Source: Apostichopus parvimensis (taxonomy: Eukaryota > Echinodermata > Holothuroidea > Aspidochirotida > Stichopodidae). From it: a DNA stretch of 21,204 bases. Numbering within the stretch: the stretch's first letter is position 1; every line of letters begins with the position of its first letter. This document shows positions 1 to 9,888 of the stretch, one piece after another. Made by a program: the position numbers and the translations under genes. Under the pieces are notes generated by a model. That model ran no database searches and was not told where the DNA came from. It worked only from the letters and a program-made list of their open reading frames with translations. Where the stretch lies: NCBI GenBank assembly GCA_000934455.1, contig KN882947.1:1-21204 (forward strand), read 5' to 3'.

Positions 1-120
1 TCTTTATTGATCATGTACCTCCTCAGTCTGCCAATGGGGTGGTCCTCTTTGTCCCAGTACCTGACCTCATCCACTGACCGGTAAGCTGAAGAGTCATCAC
101 TGGTGCTGTGATGACCCACT
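1..120 (-). CDS. BCKDHA: BCKDHA exon 9 (partial): phosphorylation loop
   Basis: Begins after the acceptor TTTTTCAG and runs to the window edge. Encodes [19 protein letters not shown], then [16 protein letters not shown]. The two Ser residues matching the human BCKDH-kinase sites (precursor Ser337 and Ser347) fall at the same numbers here, 337 and 347. In the family this continues for about 75 residues to the C-terminus, outside the window. Confidence 0.96.
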
Positions 121-3100
121 CTGAAAAATCCACAAAAAAGAAAATAAAATATAATCAAGACACAGATCAGTGTACTCACTGTATAAAATGTATCAAGTTA
201 AAAGAATTAGCTATAGAGGGATTGTCACCAACTGTAGGAGAGATGGCTCGTGGGTAGAGTGTGGCACTCATAAGCTTTAGGTCATTGGTTTGAATCCTGT
301 TCCAGCCAAGAAATTTCTTTGTTCTTTAAACTCACAGTCAATCATTGTTCTTTCATTTAATTCTGAATAGATAACAACTGAACGATACGTTGATGACCCA
401 CTCTAAAAGCACCTTGGCCCCGACCAAAATCATTCATGAAAATTTAGAAATTATGTTAAGATAAATTTGCATGTAAAGGATAAAGAGATAATGGACCAAG
501 AAAAATAGCCAATGTACAGATAAAATTTACTCCTGTATATAGTACAGGGCTTGTACTAATTGAAGGGCACTCATTTTCATCCCAAATCTCTTAACAAATC
601 TCTCGACAATGTCAGATGTATTTACCGGTAGGTCATTGCTTCAATCAGTACAGGTTTGCTTTCCTCCACGGCTAATCTCCTGGCTGCTTTGACTACGTTA
701 TAGACGGCAAATACGTCGTTGCCGTCCACTCGTATCGTGGTGATGCCGTATGCTGGACCTCTGATGGCTGAGGAAATACGCACATCAAAATGAGCAGGTT
801 TAAAAGAGTTGACGAATATCTTTGTCATTTTCAAGTGTTAGTACTGCAGGTTTGCTAATGGTTAAAAGTGTGAGTTGGCACAGCATTACTGCATTTGTTG
901 CTTGAACTTTGCCCAATCTCGTAGTACAAAACTCAAACAAAGGAGGAGAGATGGAAGGACCTGTGAACATTTATTTGTTACTTTTAAAAGTCTACCGGAA
1001 ATCACAATAGAATCGATGAAATTAGTCATATCATTCAATGGTTTGGACATAGAATGATAGACCATGGCAGTACATTTATGAGGCATGACATATACGGCTA
1101 AGAACGTGCTAATACAGACCATTTTAGTTTGTTACAACCCCATGAATCTCTCGACTATATAGAGACAGTGTCCCATCACTTTATTTAAATTTGATTTCAT
1201 CGCTTGGCCTAAAATTCAAACCAACAATTTATTTCAGCATACAGGAAAAGATACTTAAAAGTACTAAAATATAGAAGATACTAAAAGATATTACTTCAAG
1301 GCTAACATGTCTACTCTGCTCATTTTACATTGAATGGTTTGTTAGAGGGTCAAAGTGCAGCGAGGACACCTCAGAAAAACAGGAAATGTGACCTTATGTG
1401 AGTAAAGGAAGTGAGATAGGCAAACTGTTTGAGAGATAAGCAGGAACTTGATCTTAACGTAAAACAAGATGAGACTTTGCGGTCTTCAGTTTTACAGTCT
1501 GATTATTTTGATAACATGATAACTGCTATAGTTCTTGCCATTCAAACTGTTAATATAAAACTCACCAATGCCGTCTCCCCTGTACTGTTCTTTAGTTGGC
1601 GTTGATATGGCATATCCATTATTTCGACTGGTGAGAAGCAAAAGCAAAACGTTGCTTGGTTTTGAAGGAGAGAGAGATTACTGCATTTGATATGTCCAAG
1701 AATTGGTCAAATTTAAAGTCATAACCACAGATACGGAATCAGGGATGTTGTTTATGTTTGCACAATGCCAAGTTTTTCCAAGTACCCTAATATTACTGAA
1801 ATGCGGATACTTTCATGGAATTTAAACAAGCACTGGAACCTTACAATAGGATCTGTTGTCTCTATCTGTGAAGGTAGTTTTTAAGGCAAATCTTGCATGC
1901 AAAACCATTATGCAAAATTTAGGCACTCTATGCTATCAAAAAGGATTTGCTATTTGAAAAGGTGACTTTAAGACATACACAAGAATGAAAACAAACAAAG
2001 GCAATGCTAACATTTTTAACAGGGTTCATGTTTCTTAAAGGGTCCTTTTTCTGTTTTAGTCACAGGCCGATGAACATAGGACATTATAACATGTGTCTAC
2101 TGTTATTGCATATCTATATAAAATATATAAACAATACATATACCTACCAAAAAAATATGACAGGTGCATCTAATGTTGCAGCAAAGTTAAAGGCTGCGTG
2201 AGCATCCCCCTCGCTAGCAGCGCCCTCACCAAAGTAGCAGATGACACAGATATCCAAACCAGCTCTCTTAATAGCATATGCTGCACCAGAAGCTGTTCAA
2301 AAACCAAAGTTAAAAAACACTTATAAAACCTTCCATTCCATTGCTTGTTGGTTACTTCATCTCCTGAATCTTACTCAGCTCAGTGTAAAGATGTGTGTGT
2401 GTCTCCAATGAGATGGCGGGTGGGGGAGAGGGTCTATATGTATGTGACCCACTTTCATAAGCAAGATATCAGATCTAATAAACAAGCACTCCTGCAAAGA
2501 TATGGCTAATTTGAGATATAATGAGCGAAACTTTCTTTGCTTTCTGTGTTACTGAGAAATTGAGTACCATTCTGTAGTACTGAAAAAAATTGCTTTCTGT
2601 GTTACTGAGAAATTAAGTACCATTCTGTAGTACAATAATTGTTTGCTTTTTGTGCTACTGAGAAATTGAGTACCATTCTGTAGTACAAAAATTCATTTGC
2701 ATTCTGTGATACTGAGAAATTGAGTACCATTCTGTAGTACAAGCATTAATTTGCTTTCTTTGTTACTGAAAATCGATGATCATTCTGTACTACAAAAATT
2801 TCTTTGCTGGTTTCCATATTTTTTAAAATCATTTTCTATTGAAAGGAATACTTTAATAACTCAAAAAATTATTCCATATCAGCTTTGCATGATAACATTG
2901 ATTACAGTCATTTGATTGTCAGTTGGTCTATTTAAAAGTGACCACAGGACTTTCTTAAATGTGGTAGCACTAATATAATGACAGCTATTATGGATTTGTT
3001 TTACTTTGGCATCTTTCTGTTGTTAGTAACTGGAAGAATCAACAATTCATTACAGATATTTGAACAGTTGCTCAATTTTCAATTTAAATCTCTACCAATG

Positions 3101-6100
3101 TATCACCTCTGGTGAAAATAGAAAAGTTCTATGGAAAAAAATAGCAAGAAGTGATCTCTTTTTCCTTTTTGACTGTATTAAGTTAGCATCTTATGATCTT
3201 ACCATGAGGCATCTGTGTTGCTAAGGGAGATGAGATGGTGTAGAAATTAAGATCTTTTGATCCATAATGGACTGGCATCTGTTTTCCTTTCCCCAAATCC
3301 TTTACATTGCCGTAGCACTGATTCATAGCCTCGTCTAGTCTGAAACCCCTCCATAATAATACACCTTTGGGTAGAAAGTAAAAAAAAAGACAAATGTGTA
3401 CATGAGTGAAACGACTCATAACTATAATTTTAGTAGATAGGTGTGAATGTTAAAATATATTAATCTTACAATTCTGAAAGAAAACAGGACGAACTGAGGA
3501 GCAAGAAGTTGATGATATTTCAAGTTTTTCTACAAACTTATTTCTTCTAAATTTTATATATTTTTTTCTTATTGCACTTCACTTAATATCCAATTGTGTT
3601 GGTCTGGGCAATAGCATCAAGAAGTTTAGAATCCAGGTTTTTTAGTCTAGTTTATATCATCAAGGAACATTTTCAATCTGTGGGCAAGGAAAGTGAGTGA
3701 AACTCAAAATGTGTCTCTCAACTATGCCTGTCAACATTCGTGGCCATCTTTACAAAATAAAACAAACATCCCACAAAGGATCTGCTTTTCGTGACCTTCC
3801 TTGTTTGGCTAACAGACCTCACTACGGCATACTCTAGTTTTGAAGGATATCATGTAGAATCTATAGCTTGACATGTTACAGTAAAAGGAAAGAAACTAAT
3901 CTTTCCTATAGCTACTCCTGTCTGCTTACTTTGACTGCTCAGTACTGCTTGCAAAGTTTAATGTTAAATTGCATTTTTTTATTTATAACTTTCAATAACT
4001 CAACCAAAATATCTTTGTTTAACCTTGTATCAACAAAGACACAAATTCAGATGGTTTTGCAATGCCATTTATCCAAGAATATTTTTATAACATTTTGCAG
4101 GCATGTTATTTGAGGCCATAAGACATTTAATCATCATCATAATAATCTGCAGTTATTTTTACGATGCTTAAGCGACCACAAATGTGGGAGAAACCGGCAA
4201 GGGCTTATGGATTACAACTTACACGTCGGGTTGCTTCCAATTCAACATTTTAACTCAAATTTGGAATCTTTTCAATTTCAGAAAGTCATTTCAGATAGTA
4301 GAACTGTAGATTGCTCTTGAATGAAAACCCACCTTACTATGACCCGGCCGTGTGTAGAACCCGGAACCACCCGATTACTAAGCCTCATTGCTTCAAATGC
4401 CACTGCCTTTATCCGCTCGGCCACAGCACCGGTAAATGGTGCTATACGGTTTATGTTCCAATAGCACCGGTATATGGTGCTATATGGTTTATGTTTCCTG
4501 TTAAGCTTTGCATCTTAACTTATGCTCTGTGTATTAGACTTACTAGTCCGGCCACTTTCATTTTTTTAATGATCTTCAACATATCAAAATTAATTTGTGA
4601 CAATGGTTAGTCTTTAAAGAAAATGGTTCAGCATAACAACTGAATCGATGTACAATTTTCAAATAAACACCGAGCACCATTTTAACACCTCTCAGTAGAA
4701 TGTATCAAAGTCACATACATTTAGCAATGCGATGGTACTGACTAACATGACACGCTTACTTAAAGGAGTATTTCAACAGACATTCATAGGAAAAGCAGCA
4801 TCAAAATCTTTACATTGCCATGATTACCACCATTTACCTGCTTCCCTGTACTGGCCAAATACAATGTCCCTTGCATCCAGCGCTGCAGCACTTCCAATAT
4901 GTGTTCCCTCTTCTCCGTAATTGGTCATGTAGAAGGATATCCTTCCCTGTGTGGGGTGAAAAAAAGTTCAAAACGGTTTCATTCAAACCTGACTCAGGGA
5001 CAGCATTTCCTGTGAAGTCTGCATGTATATAACCACATTCTCCAATGTTTTCCATAGCATCAAAGATCTGTTTTGAAACATACATGGAGCTACATTGCTG
5101 CTTGGTTCAGCAAGACTACTTCACAAAACAAAACCATACATGGGCATATATTAGAAATATGTGGTGTTAAAAACAAATAGACACAGGCTTCAAGGCCCTG
5201 GTTCATCTCGTTCAAAAGAAGTGAGTCAAAAAGAAAGAATCATTCATAAAGATGAATTTCAAGAAAAAAAAACAGCTTCGATAATTTTTATACCTTGTGT
5301 TATAAATTTGAAGATATCTACTTCAAGTGTCTAAAACAAGAGGCCAGCTCATCAATCTTTGAATTTATTTTCAATAATAATGAATCTGATTGTTTTTCGC
5401 CATATCCTACCTGTCTCTGGGATTCATACAGGATCTTATCCACAGTATTCAATAATGTCATGGTTTTGTACATTTTGACGATGGTTTCCTGGTCCAAACC
5501 AGGATCTTGGCTGGGTACTATAACATCACCATTTCTATCCATTACTCTGTGGAACAAAGAAAATGAGCATGTTCAGGGTGGGTGTCATCTGTAACATTAA
5601 AGTAATTTCATTATTTGACATTACATATTTAATATACATAAACTATGATAAAACAGCTATAAAGAAGAAAGTGATTCCCAGTGCTTGGTACTATTCACCA
5701 CATTCCATTCAGCACCTTCATCATATAAAGATCCTGCAAGGTATAATGTGAAAGCTGTACTTAGGGTTGTGCATGATACTGGATGACTAGGGGCTTCACT
5801 TTATAGATACCAGTAAGTGTGGTTCATACAGCAATTTGAAAGCAGGTTAGAAGGGATCTTCAATTACAAAAGACATTGAAAGAATTGACATAACACACCA
5901 CATACTGAAAATGCATTGGTTGCCAATTTTTTGGGGATCAAAACAAGGCTTTTTCCCTTTGGTTTACAACTTGTCTCATACCAATTTTCTTCCAGGCAAA
6001 TCATTTTTCTTGAAATTTGCTTTGCATAGTAGTAGTAACAACTTTCCTGCTACAAACCATATATATACCCTTCAAAATGAATTACAGCAATAACTTCATA

Positions 6101-7933
6101 GCAAATACAGATTAACATTTTCACCTGTAAACTGGGATTCCATCGTACAGATCAGGCTGGAGAAACTCAAGCTTTTCTGTGAAAGTTGACTTTGATCCTG
6201 GAAACTGGGGTTTGTCATCATCACTGGGGATAGCCATATCAGACCGCAATGCCGACTGAAAATGAAACGATTTCATCAACATTAATTTCTGATATCATAA
6301 ATTTCATATGTAATATGTACATATAAATTATAAAGAGATATCTATGTAAAAACGAGAAGCTTTACAAGTTAAGGAGCTAATTCAACATCAAAAAAGTACT
6401 ATAATAGCTTGGCCTAAGAAACAAGTTGTAATTAATGTCTATTTGTGCCAACAGCATATAGTATACATGTAGCATGGACACTTCGAATTCTGGACACCTA
6501 AGCCCTAAAAACACCCCAAAACTATATCTATTGGTATAAATCACCTGAAAATATACTTGATATGGTGGGAGAAGTGTGTTATAGTACGATACACGGCCAA
6601 ACTTTCTTTCCTGCAAACTGTTTTCACGTTGTATTCCACGAAGATTCTTGTGATTGTGGAACTGGTATTTCTTTGCTAGAGTATTGCGAATATTCGGACA
6701 CACAGTACCACAGTGTGGCGCTGGTGATGAAATTGGTGGCGCAGTTGCTCTTTCAGTAATTATAACAGACTTCATAGATCTCCGTCATTTTATTGACAAA
6801 TATGTAAGTATTTACTTGCACACGGGTCATTTTGGAGAGAAAATAACTGTAGCTTCGTACTTTTTGGTGAAATTTGGCTCTTCCTGTAGGTTGTCATGGT
6901 GAAATCGTGCATTTCTTAGGGGTGTCCGAAATTCGCAGTGTTCCGAAATTCGCAATACTGACTATAATACAGCAACATATTCGACAGATGCTGACAGTAG
7001 TCACCTCATGACACGGTTGTTTGGTTCGTTTTCACTAAGTTCAAATATTGCATGAAAACTTTCATATGTCAATGAAGTAAAATAAACACATCCAATGATT
7101 AAATTATGAAATCCCTCTGCAACTCAAAGTGAAGTATATACCTTCCTATTTCAATACATTAATGAAATGTTTTGTTTAGTTAACATATATGATATTTGCC
7201 TACATGATCACTTATAACCCATGCTGCCCCTAAACACTAAATGCAACTGAATCATTAGTACACGGTAAAATTACTTCACACTGTGTAGTTAAAGATCTAG
7301 CATTAGTAAAAGTGTCACAGAATTCCAAACAGAACTTACAAAAGTATCCCCATGTTTGATTTATTAAGTCAATAGTCTAGGACTGCAGGTCTATTTCACA
7401 TGAGTCCCAATAGGCAACAGAAAATGTTCAGACCATTTCTCAATTAATTACTTAGTTTAACAGGCATTTCAACATCCACATACTTGAAACATTAATAAAA
7501 GCTGAGCGGTACAGTATTAATGTGACTTTACTGATTGGCTAACAACACTTTGTGAACACTACAAGTTAATGTTTGGTAGGGTTGCCAATGTTATTGATAT
7601 GATAATGCTATATTATGCAAAGCACAATGGCCAATCCTAAGCTATTCTGGGTAATGCACGCAACTTGGGACCCCATCCGCCAAGTCAAGTTGAGGTTGTA
7701 TTACGTTAGGCCTAGATCCTGGGCATAACACTAGGCCTAACGTTAAGACAATATGATTAAGTCTATAGGACCATGTCACTAATTGAAAACTGAAGTGATC
7801 GTTGAAAAAGAGAGAATCTGCTTACTGTAGCAGACAAGAGTCGTGCATTATGCCTTATATTTGTGGGAACAGACCGCATGCATCGAAATTGACGCAAATG
7901 GGGGGAAATTCTCAGAAATCCACGGAGAGACAT
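1..7933 (-). CDS. BCKDHA: BCKDHA, branched-chain 2-oxoacid dehydrogenase E1 subunit alpha; nine exons, 3' end outside the window
   Basis: Coding exons on the minus strand: 7826-7933, 6125-6255, 5411-5546, 4838-4946, 3203-3364, 2148-2292, 1566-1627, 626-767 and 1-120 (partial). All junctions are GT-AG and the phases join without a frame break, giving about 371 residues; the human protein has 445, so the C-terminus lies left of base 1. Family knowledge: with E1-beta it forms the thiamine-diphosphate-dependent E1 heterotetramer of the mitochondrial matrix complex that decarboxylates 2-oxoacids derived from Leu, Ile and Val. Visible: an Arg-rich targeting presequence (residues 1-36), SSPLATQ (206-212) matching the potassium-binding loop, GEGAASEGD (237-245) with Asn251 matching the cofactor/magnesium motif, and [14 protein letters not shown] (335-348) matching the loop phosphorylated by BCKDH kinase. 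Frame and motifs are intact, so the gene looks functional. Identity is from recognised family sequence, not a database search. Confidence 0.96.
235..306 (+). repeat. tRNA-like fragment, probably a SINE head (BCKDHA intron 8, 121-625)
   Basis: TGGCTCGTGGGTAGAGTG at 244-261 resembles a polymerase III A box and GGTTTGAATCC at 287-297 a B box, at tRNA-like spacing. The T stem, anticodon stem and acceptor stem pair poorly, so it is unlikely to be a working tRNA. A tRNA-derived SINE, or a decayed tRNA pseudogene, fits better. I cannot place a 3' end. Nothing else is evident in this intron. Confidence 0.5.
626..767 (-). CDS. BCKDHA: BCKDHA exon 8
   Basis: Forty-six codons between two split codons. 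Contains [18 protein letters not shown] and [23 protein letters not shown] is highly conserved in the family. Acceptor TTTCCTCAG, donor GTAAAT. An in-frame ATG upstream (base 834 on the reverse strand) makes a longer ORF, but the acceptor at 768-769 and homology fix the exon start. Confidence 0.96.
768..1565 (-). other. BCKDHA intron 7
   Basis: About 800 bp between exons 8 and 7. Short overlapping ORFs on both strands near 875-1122 have no recognisable features. No clear repeat or RNA gene seen. Confidence 0.85.
1566..1627 (-). CDS. BCKDHA: BCKDHA exon 7 (62 bp)
   Basis: A short exon with twenty full codons, [20 protein letters not shown], bounded by acceptor CTCACCAG and donor GTGAGT. It is recognisable only by homology, being too short for an ORF scan. 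Both end codons are split and join correctly to their neighbours. Confidence 0.96.
1628..2147 (-). other. BCKDHA intron 6
   Basis: 520 bp, AT-rich, with AT-microsatellite-like sequence near 2100-2145. Nothing else recognisable. Confidence 0.85.
2148..2292 (-). CDS. BCKDHA: BCKDHA exon 6: thiamine diphosphate binding motif
   Basis: Forty-seven full codons with split codons at both ends. Contains [20 protein letters not shown], the motif that binds magnesium and the diphosphate of the cofactor, then [12 protein letters not shown]. The final TG joins T of the next exon to give Cys, restoring the family string [12 protein letters not shown]. Acceptor TTGAACAG, donor GTAGGT. Confidence 0.96.
2536..2807. 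repeat. 53-54 bp minisatellite, five units, in BCKDHA intron 5
   Basis: Units begin with TTTGC at about 2536, 2590, 2642, 2696 and 2750, with a partial sixth start at 2803. Each contains TGTTACTGAGAAATTGAG or a close variant. The first four carry an identical GTACCATTCTGTAGTAC, whose ends are the palindrome GTAC. The fifth is the most diverged. It lies wholly within the intron at 2293-3202 and is not a CRISPR: the copies abut with only a few variable bases between them. Confidence 0.93.
3203..3364 (-). CDS. BCKDHA: BCKDHA exon 5: potassium-site loop
   Basis: Completes the Gly codon and adds 53 codons plus one base. Contains [20 protein letters not shown] and [12 protein letters not shown]. 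By the human structure, the S-S-P-L-A-T-Q segment supplies potassium ligands that order the cofactor site. Acceptor ACCCAAAG, donor GTAAGA; the following Ala codon is split. Confidence 0.96.
4122..4430 (-). repeat. SINE with class II (Leu/Ser-type) tRNA-like head
   Basis: On the reverse strand the element starts near 4430 with GTGCTGTGGCCGAGCGGATA, whose TGGCCGAGCGG (4413-4423) is a good A box of the Leu/Ser tRNA type. GGGTTCTACACA (4351-4362) stands where the B box should be. A body of about 200 bp follows, including GCCGGTTTCTCCCACATTTG near 4180-4200, and it ends in an ATT/ATG simple-repeat tail at about 4129-4146. Head, unrelated body and simple tail are the classic SINE plan. Exact ends and target-site duplications are not clear. 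The family is unnamed here. Confidence 0.68.
4425..4497. repeat. Tandem pair of 38-bp units, each with a short hairpin
   Basis: The unit starts AGCACCGGTAAATGGTGCTA at 4425 and repeats at 4463 as AGCACCGGTATATGGTGCTA. Each copy has 6-bp inverted arms AGCACC and GGTGCT around a 7-base centre. The pair abuts the SINE head and may derive from its leader or from its insertion site. Confidence 0.8.
4838..4946 (-). CDS. BCKDHA: BCKDHA exon 4
   Basis: Thirty-six codons plus one base. Reads [20 protein letters not shown] followed by a segment containing [24 protein letters not shown] and FGQYREAG are strongly conserved in E1-alpha. Acceptor CACACAG, donor GTAAAT; a Gly codon is split across the intron. 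Confidence 0.96.
4947..5410 (-). other. BCKDHA intron 3
   Basis: 464 bp between exons 4 and 3; no feature recognised. Confidence 0.85.
5411..5546 (-). CDS. BCKDHA: BCKDHA exon 3
   Basis: Completes the split Arg codon, then encodes 45 codons from [10 protein letters not shown] through [19 protein letters not shown] to RQ. The family block [22 protein letters not shown] is nearly intact. Flanked by CCACAG (acceptor) and GTAGG (donor), ending in phase 0. Confidence 0.95.
5547..6124 (-). other. BCKDHA intron 2
   Basis: 578 bp, AT-rich, with small unrelated ORFs only; no feature recognised. Confidence 0.85.
6125..6255 (-). CDS. BCKDHA: BCKDHA exon 2: start of the mature E1-alpha chain
   Basis: Encodes 43 codons plus two bases, containing [27 protein letters not shown] and the first two bases of an Arg codon. 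KPQFPG and KLEF-QP---GIP-YR are typical of the E1-alpha N-terminal region. Acceptor TTTTCAG on the reverse strand, donor GTGAAA. Confidence 0.93.
6475..6944. mobile_element. Possible diverged inverted-repeat element in BCKDHA intron 1
   Basis: TGGACACTTCGAATTCTGGA and following bases at 6475-6502 match, imperfectly, the reverse complement of 6915-6944 (CTTAGGGGTGTCCGAAATTC and following). The arms are about 28-30 bases and about 410 bases apart. Related strings occur at 6687-6701 and in a direct duplication at 6924-6950 (TCCGAAATTCGCA). A reverse-strand ORF covers part of the interior (to 6775) but has no motif I recognise, and no target-site duplication is apparent. It may be an old DNA transposon or chance repeats. 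Confidence 0.42.
6945..7825 (-). other. Remainder of BCKDHA intron 1 next to exon 1
   Basis: About 880 bp, AT-rich. Apart from the inverted repeat at 7703-7743, listed separately, no gene or mobile element is recognisable. Confidence 0.8.
7703..7743. repeat. Perfect 13-bp inverted repeat with 15-bp spacer
   Basis: ACGTTAGGCCTAG at 7703-7715 is matched exactly by its reverse complement CTAGGCCTAACGT at 7731-7743. Each arm contains the self-complementary octamer TAGGCCTA. It lies about 80 bp inside BCKDHA intron 1 from the exon 1 donor, so a regulatory role is possible but unproven. Confidence 0.85.
7826..7933 (-). CDS. BCKDHA: BCKDHA exon 1: start codon and mitochondrial targeting peptide
   Basis: ATG at 7933-7931 opens 36 codons beginning [17 protein letters not shown], followed by the donor GTAAG. 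The segment has many Arg residues, hydrophobic residues between them and no Asp or Glu, as expected of a matrix presequence. It ends in phase 0, exactly as the acceptor at 6256 requires. It is the least conserved exon, so it was identified by composition, frame and donor rather than by homology. The transcription start and 5' UTR cannot be placed. Confidence 0.82.
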
Positions 7934-8423
7934 TTTTTTCTTTTAGTTTCGAGTGACAGGTGACCAGAATGATATAACAGTTAAAGGCTAAAGCCGTATC
8001 AGCACCATGTGCGGTAAACCATCATACTTTATGCAAATGTTGATAATTTTAATGTTATGTTATCACACGTTGACAGCAGTAACGTTACCAAGGTTTCATT
8101 TATACAATATTAGATCACATAATTTGCTCAAGCAAGCAGTTGGTTTCAGAATAATTTCTATGCAGTGTAGTTGATTTAATTGCACCCTTGACCGACATTA
8201 CACAAAAAGGGTACACTCAAAATATTCCAAAGTTACTAACCTAGAAAAGGCTAGACGAACTTTATTTTACGCATTGGTTTGTTATTCAGCGGTTTTCATT
8301 CTGTTCGTCGGGACTACGTCAGTAGCGTGTGCCAAGGCTCCGTCCGAGTTTCCTTATCCTTCGTCGCCTATATTATCGTTATTAATGCATACATTATTTC
8401 GATATGATATAAAACGGGGCCCG
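7934..8423. other. Upstream flank and probable promoter region of BCKDHA
   Basis: The sequence just upstream of the BCKDHA start codon must hold its 5' UTR and probably its promoter. No clear TATA box is seen. A more CpG-rich patch lies at about 8262-8370, including ACTACGTCAG, which resembles a CRE half-site. A plus-strand ORF starting at 8274 has a hydrophobic N-terminus, but it runs into the poly-C element and is probably fortuitous. Confidence 0.4.
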
Positions 8424-8783
8424 CATAGGCGTAGGAGGCTGCAGCCCCCCCCCCCCCCAACCAAAAATTGTTGTGAAAATTGGGCAATATGCTGAGAATT
8501 TTTCGGGCACCAAAAAAAAAAAAATCATTTGCAATGTGTTTTTCAATGGTTAAACTCATATTTTTCTTATCGTAATTATTGTAACGACTTTCCCAATAAT
8601 TATAACCAATATGGAAGGGTTATAACACGGAAAATGATTGTATGTCATTGGCATGCGATGTAGTAACTGAAGCATGCCCACATTAAGGGGTGGAATGCGC
8701 GCGGAGCGCGCGAAAAATTGGTAATATTTTCGGGCAAGTCGTTACCCCCCCCCCCCAAATCAAACTGGGCTCCTACGCCTATG
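8424..8783. mobile_element. Non-autonomous DNA transposon with CATAGGCGTAGGAG inverted ends
   Basis: CATAGGCGTAGGAG at 8424-8437 is matched exactly by its reverse complement at 8770-8783, giving an element of about 360 bp. Poly-C tracts lie just inside both ends (about 8444-8458 and 8745-8757), and a GC-rich GCGCGCGGAGCGCGCG sits near 8697. The flanks AACGGGGCCCG (8413-8423) and AACGGGGGCG (8784-8793) may be a degraded target-site duplication. No transposase is encoded. The 20602 element starts with a similar CATAGGCGTA. Confidence 0.72.
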
Positions 8784-9888
8784 AACGGGGGCGAGATATA
8801 TCGCGATAGTTTGGGGATCCTTGCTCGAAAAGAAACTAGCAGACAGAAGTTCAAGTGTTGCCGTACTCAATCTTTATTTCATGTAAAACAGCCTCGGCCC
8901 AGAAATTACTCGGTCAGTAACTTATCCAGCATCAGCAAGTCAGCACAGGTACCCCGATAGGTTCATCAACCGCCACACCCTTATCAAATCAGTGAAAACA
9001 AGTTAATTTACATCGGAAAATGCAACAATATTCCCGTCTCAAATAGCGTACGTCTTCTCTATCGAAAATACAGTGGTCGAAGAGAACAAAGGAACCAGTG
9101 AAAGTACACTCACCCCAACGTTACTGTATACCTATGACCTACTTACGGGCGGACCAATACTCAAAAATTGATAAACTGATCAAACTATCAGAAATAACGC
9201 CCGAAATGATGGAAATTGGAGAGTTACACAAGTACAATCCAATGAATACTGAAATACTATTCAAAAAGATGTAAATTACGGCCAAAAATACATAAAAATA
9301 ATGACACTAAATTCCCATGAGGCTCATGCTCTATAAACCACAGATGTTCTTAGAGGTACACATTTACATATCACATCCTGTACAGGGGGTAAAGAACAAA
9401 AACGGCAAGATTTCACTTTGCTACAGATATAGATATATGAGGTTTGCCATCTTTGATGCTGGCAGCAGTTAAGCTACATGCATAAATTGCTTCCGCAAAA
9501 AGTAGTGCTGATATTTCCCATATCATTTAGACCTATGTATAAACTTCCTGCTTTGGTTTCTGTTTCACCATGATTTCGCTTCCATTCATATTCTATTCTG
9601 GTTGGTATCTTCAACTATATGCATAAGTTAAGGCGAGAAGGGTAGGCATTTTATGAAAACATTTATATTTAGTTCATCGATTTTTTCTTTCTGGAAATAC
9701 TTAGAGATAGGATTTAAATTCTCACTAGCACGTTAGTCAAATGAACAACCGTGGGAGCATAATTTGGAAGTAAATTTAGGTCTTGAAATTCTCTCCTCGG
9801 TGGCTTTGGAATGTTGAATGGTGAAATGGTCATGTGTCATTCATAACAAGGGATCTAACATTGTCGGTGACAATCTATAGTTGTCGAT
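8784..9888. other. Intergenic, possible retroelement remnant at the left
   Basis: No gene found. On the reverse strand an AATAAA (8873-8878) is followed by GATTGAGTACGGCAACACTT, an arrangement seen at polyadenylation sites and in retrotransposon LTRs. There is no matching second LTR, primer-binding site or coding region, so this is only a suggestion. From about 9000 to 9888 nothing is recognisable. Confidence 0.3.

Larger units (their letters stand above)
3365..4837 (-). other. BCKDHA intron 4
   Basis: About 1.47 kb. Bases 3365-4120 are AT-rich without recognisable content. The 4122-4497 part holds a SINE-like element and tandem hairpins, listed separately. The rest up to 4837 shows nothing recognisable. 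Confidence 0.85.

Noticed and set aside
235..306. A functional tRNA gene
   Set aside because: A and B box-like strings are present, but acceptor, anticodon and T stems pair poorly, so a SINE head or pseudogene is more likely.
886..1122. Overlapping ORFs on both strands in BCKDHA intron 7
   Set aside because: No homology recognised, no splice or initiation support, and the intron is bounded by well-matched exons.
2536..2807. Regular repeats as a CRISPR array
   Set aside because: The window is clearly animal nuclear DNA with spliced genes; units abut with short variable joints, not unique spacers of constant size.
6377..6775. 132-residue reverse-strand ORF in BCKDHA intron 1
   Set aside because: No recognisable domain or splice support, and it overlaps a likely inverted-repeat element. 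It cannot be extra BCKDHA coding sequence because exons 1 and 2 join in frame without it.
8274..8495. Plus-strand ORF with a hydrophobic N-terminus resembling a signal peptide
   Set aside because: It runs into the poly-C tract and inverted end of a transposon; the proline run is simply translated poly-C.
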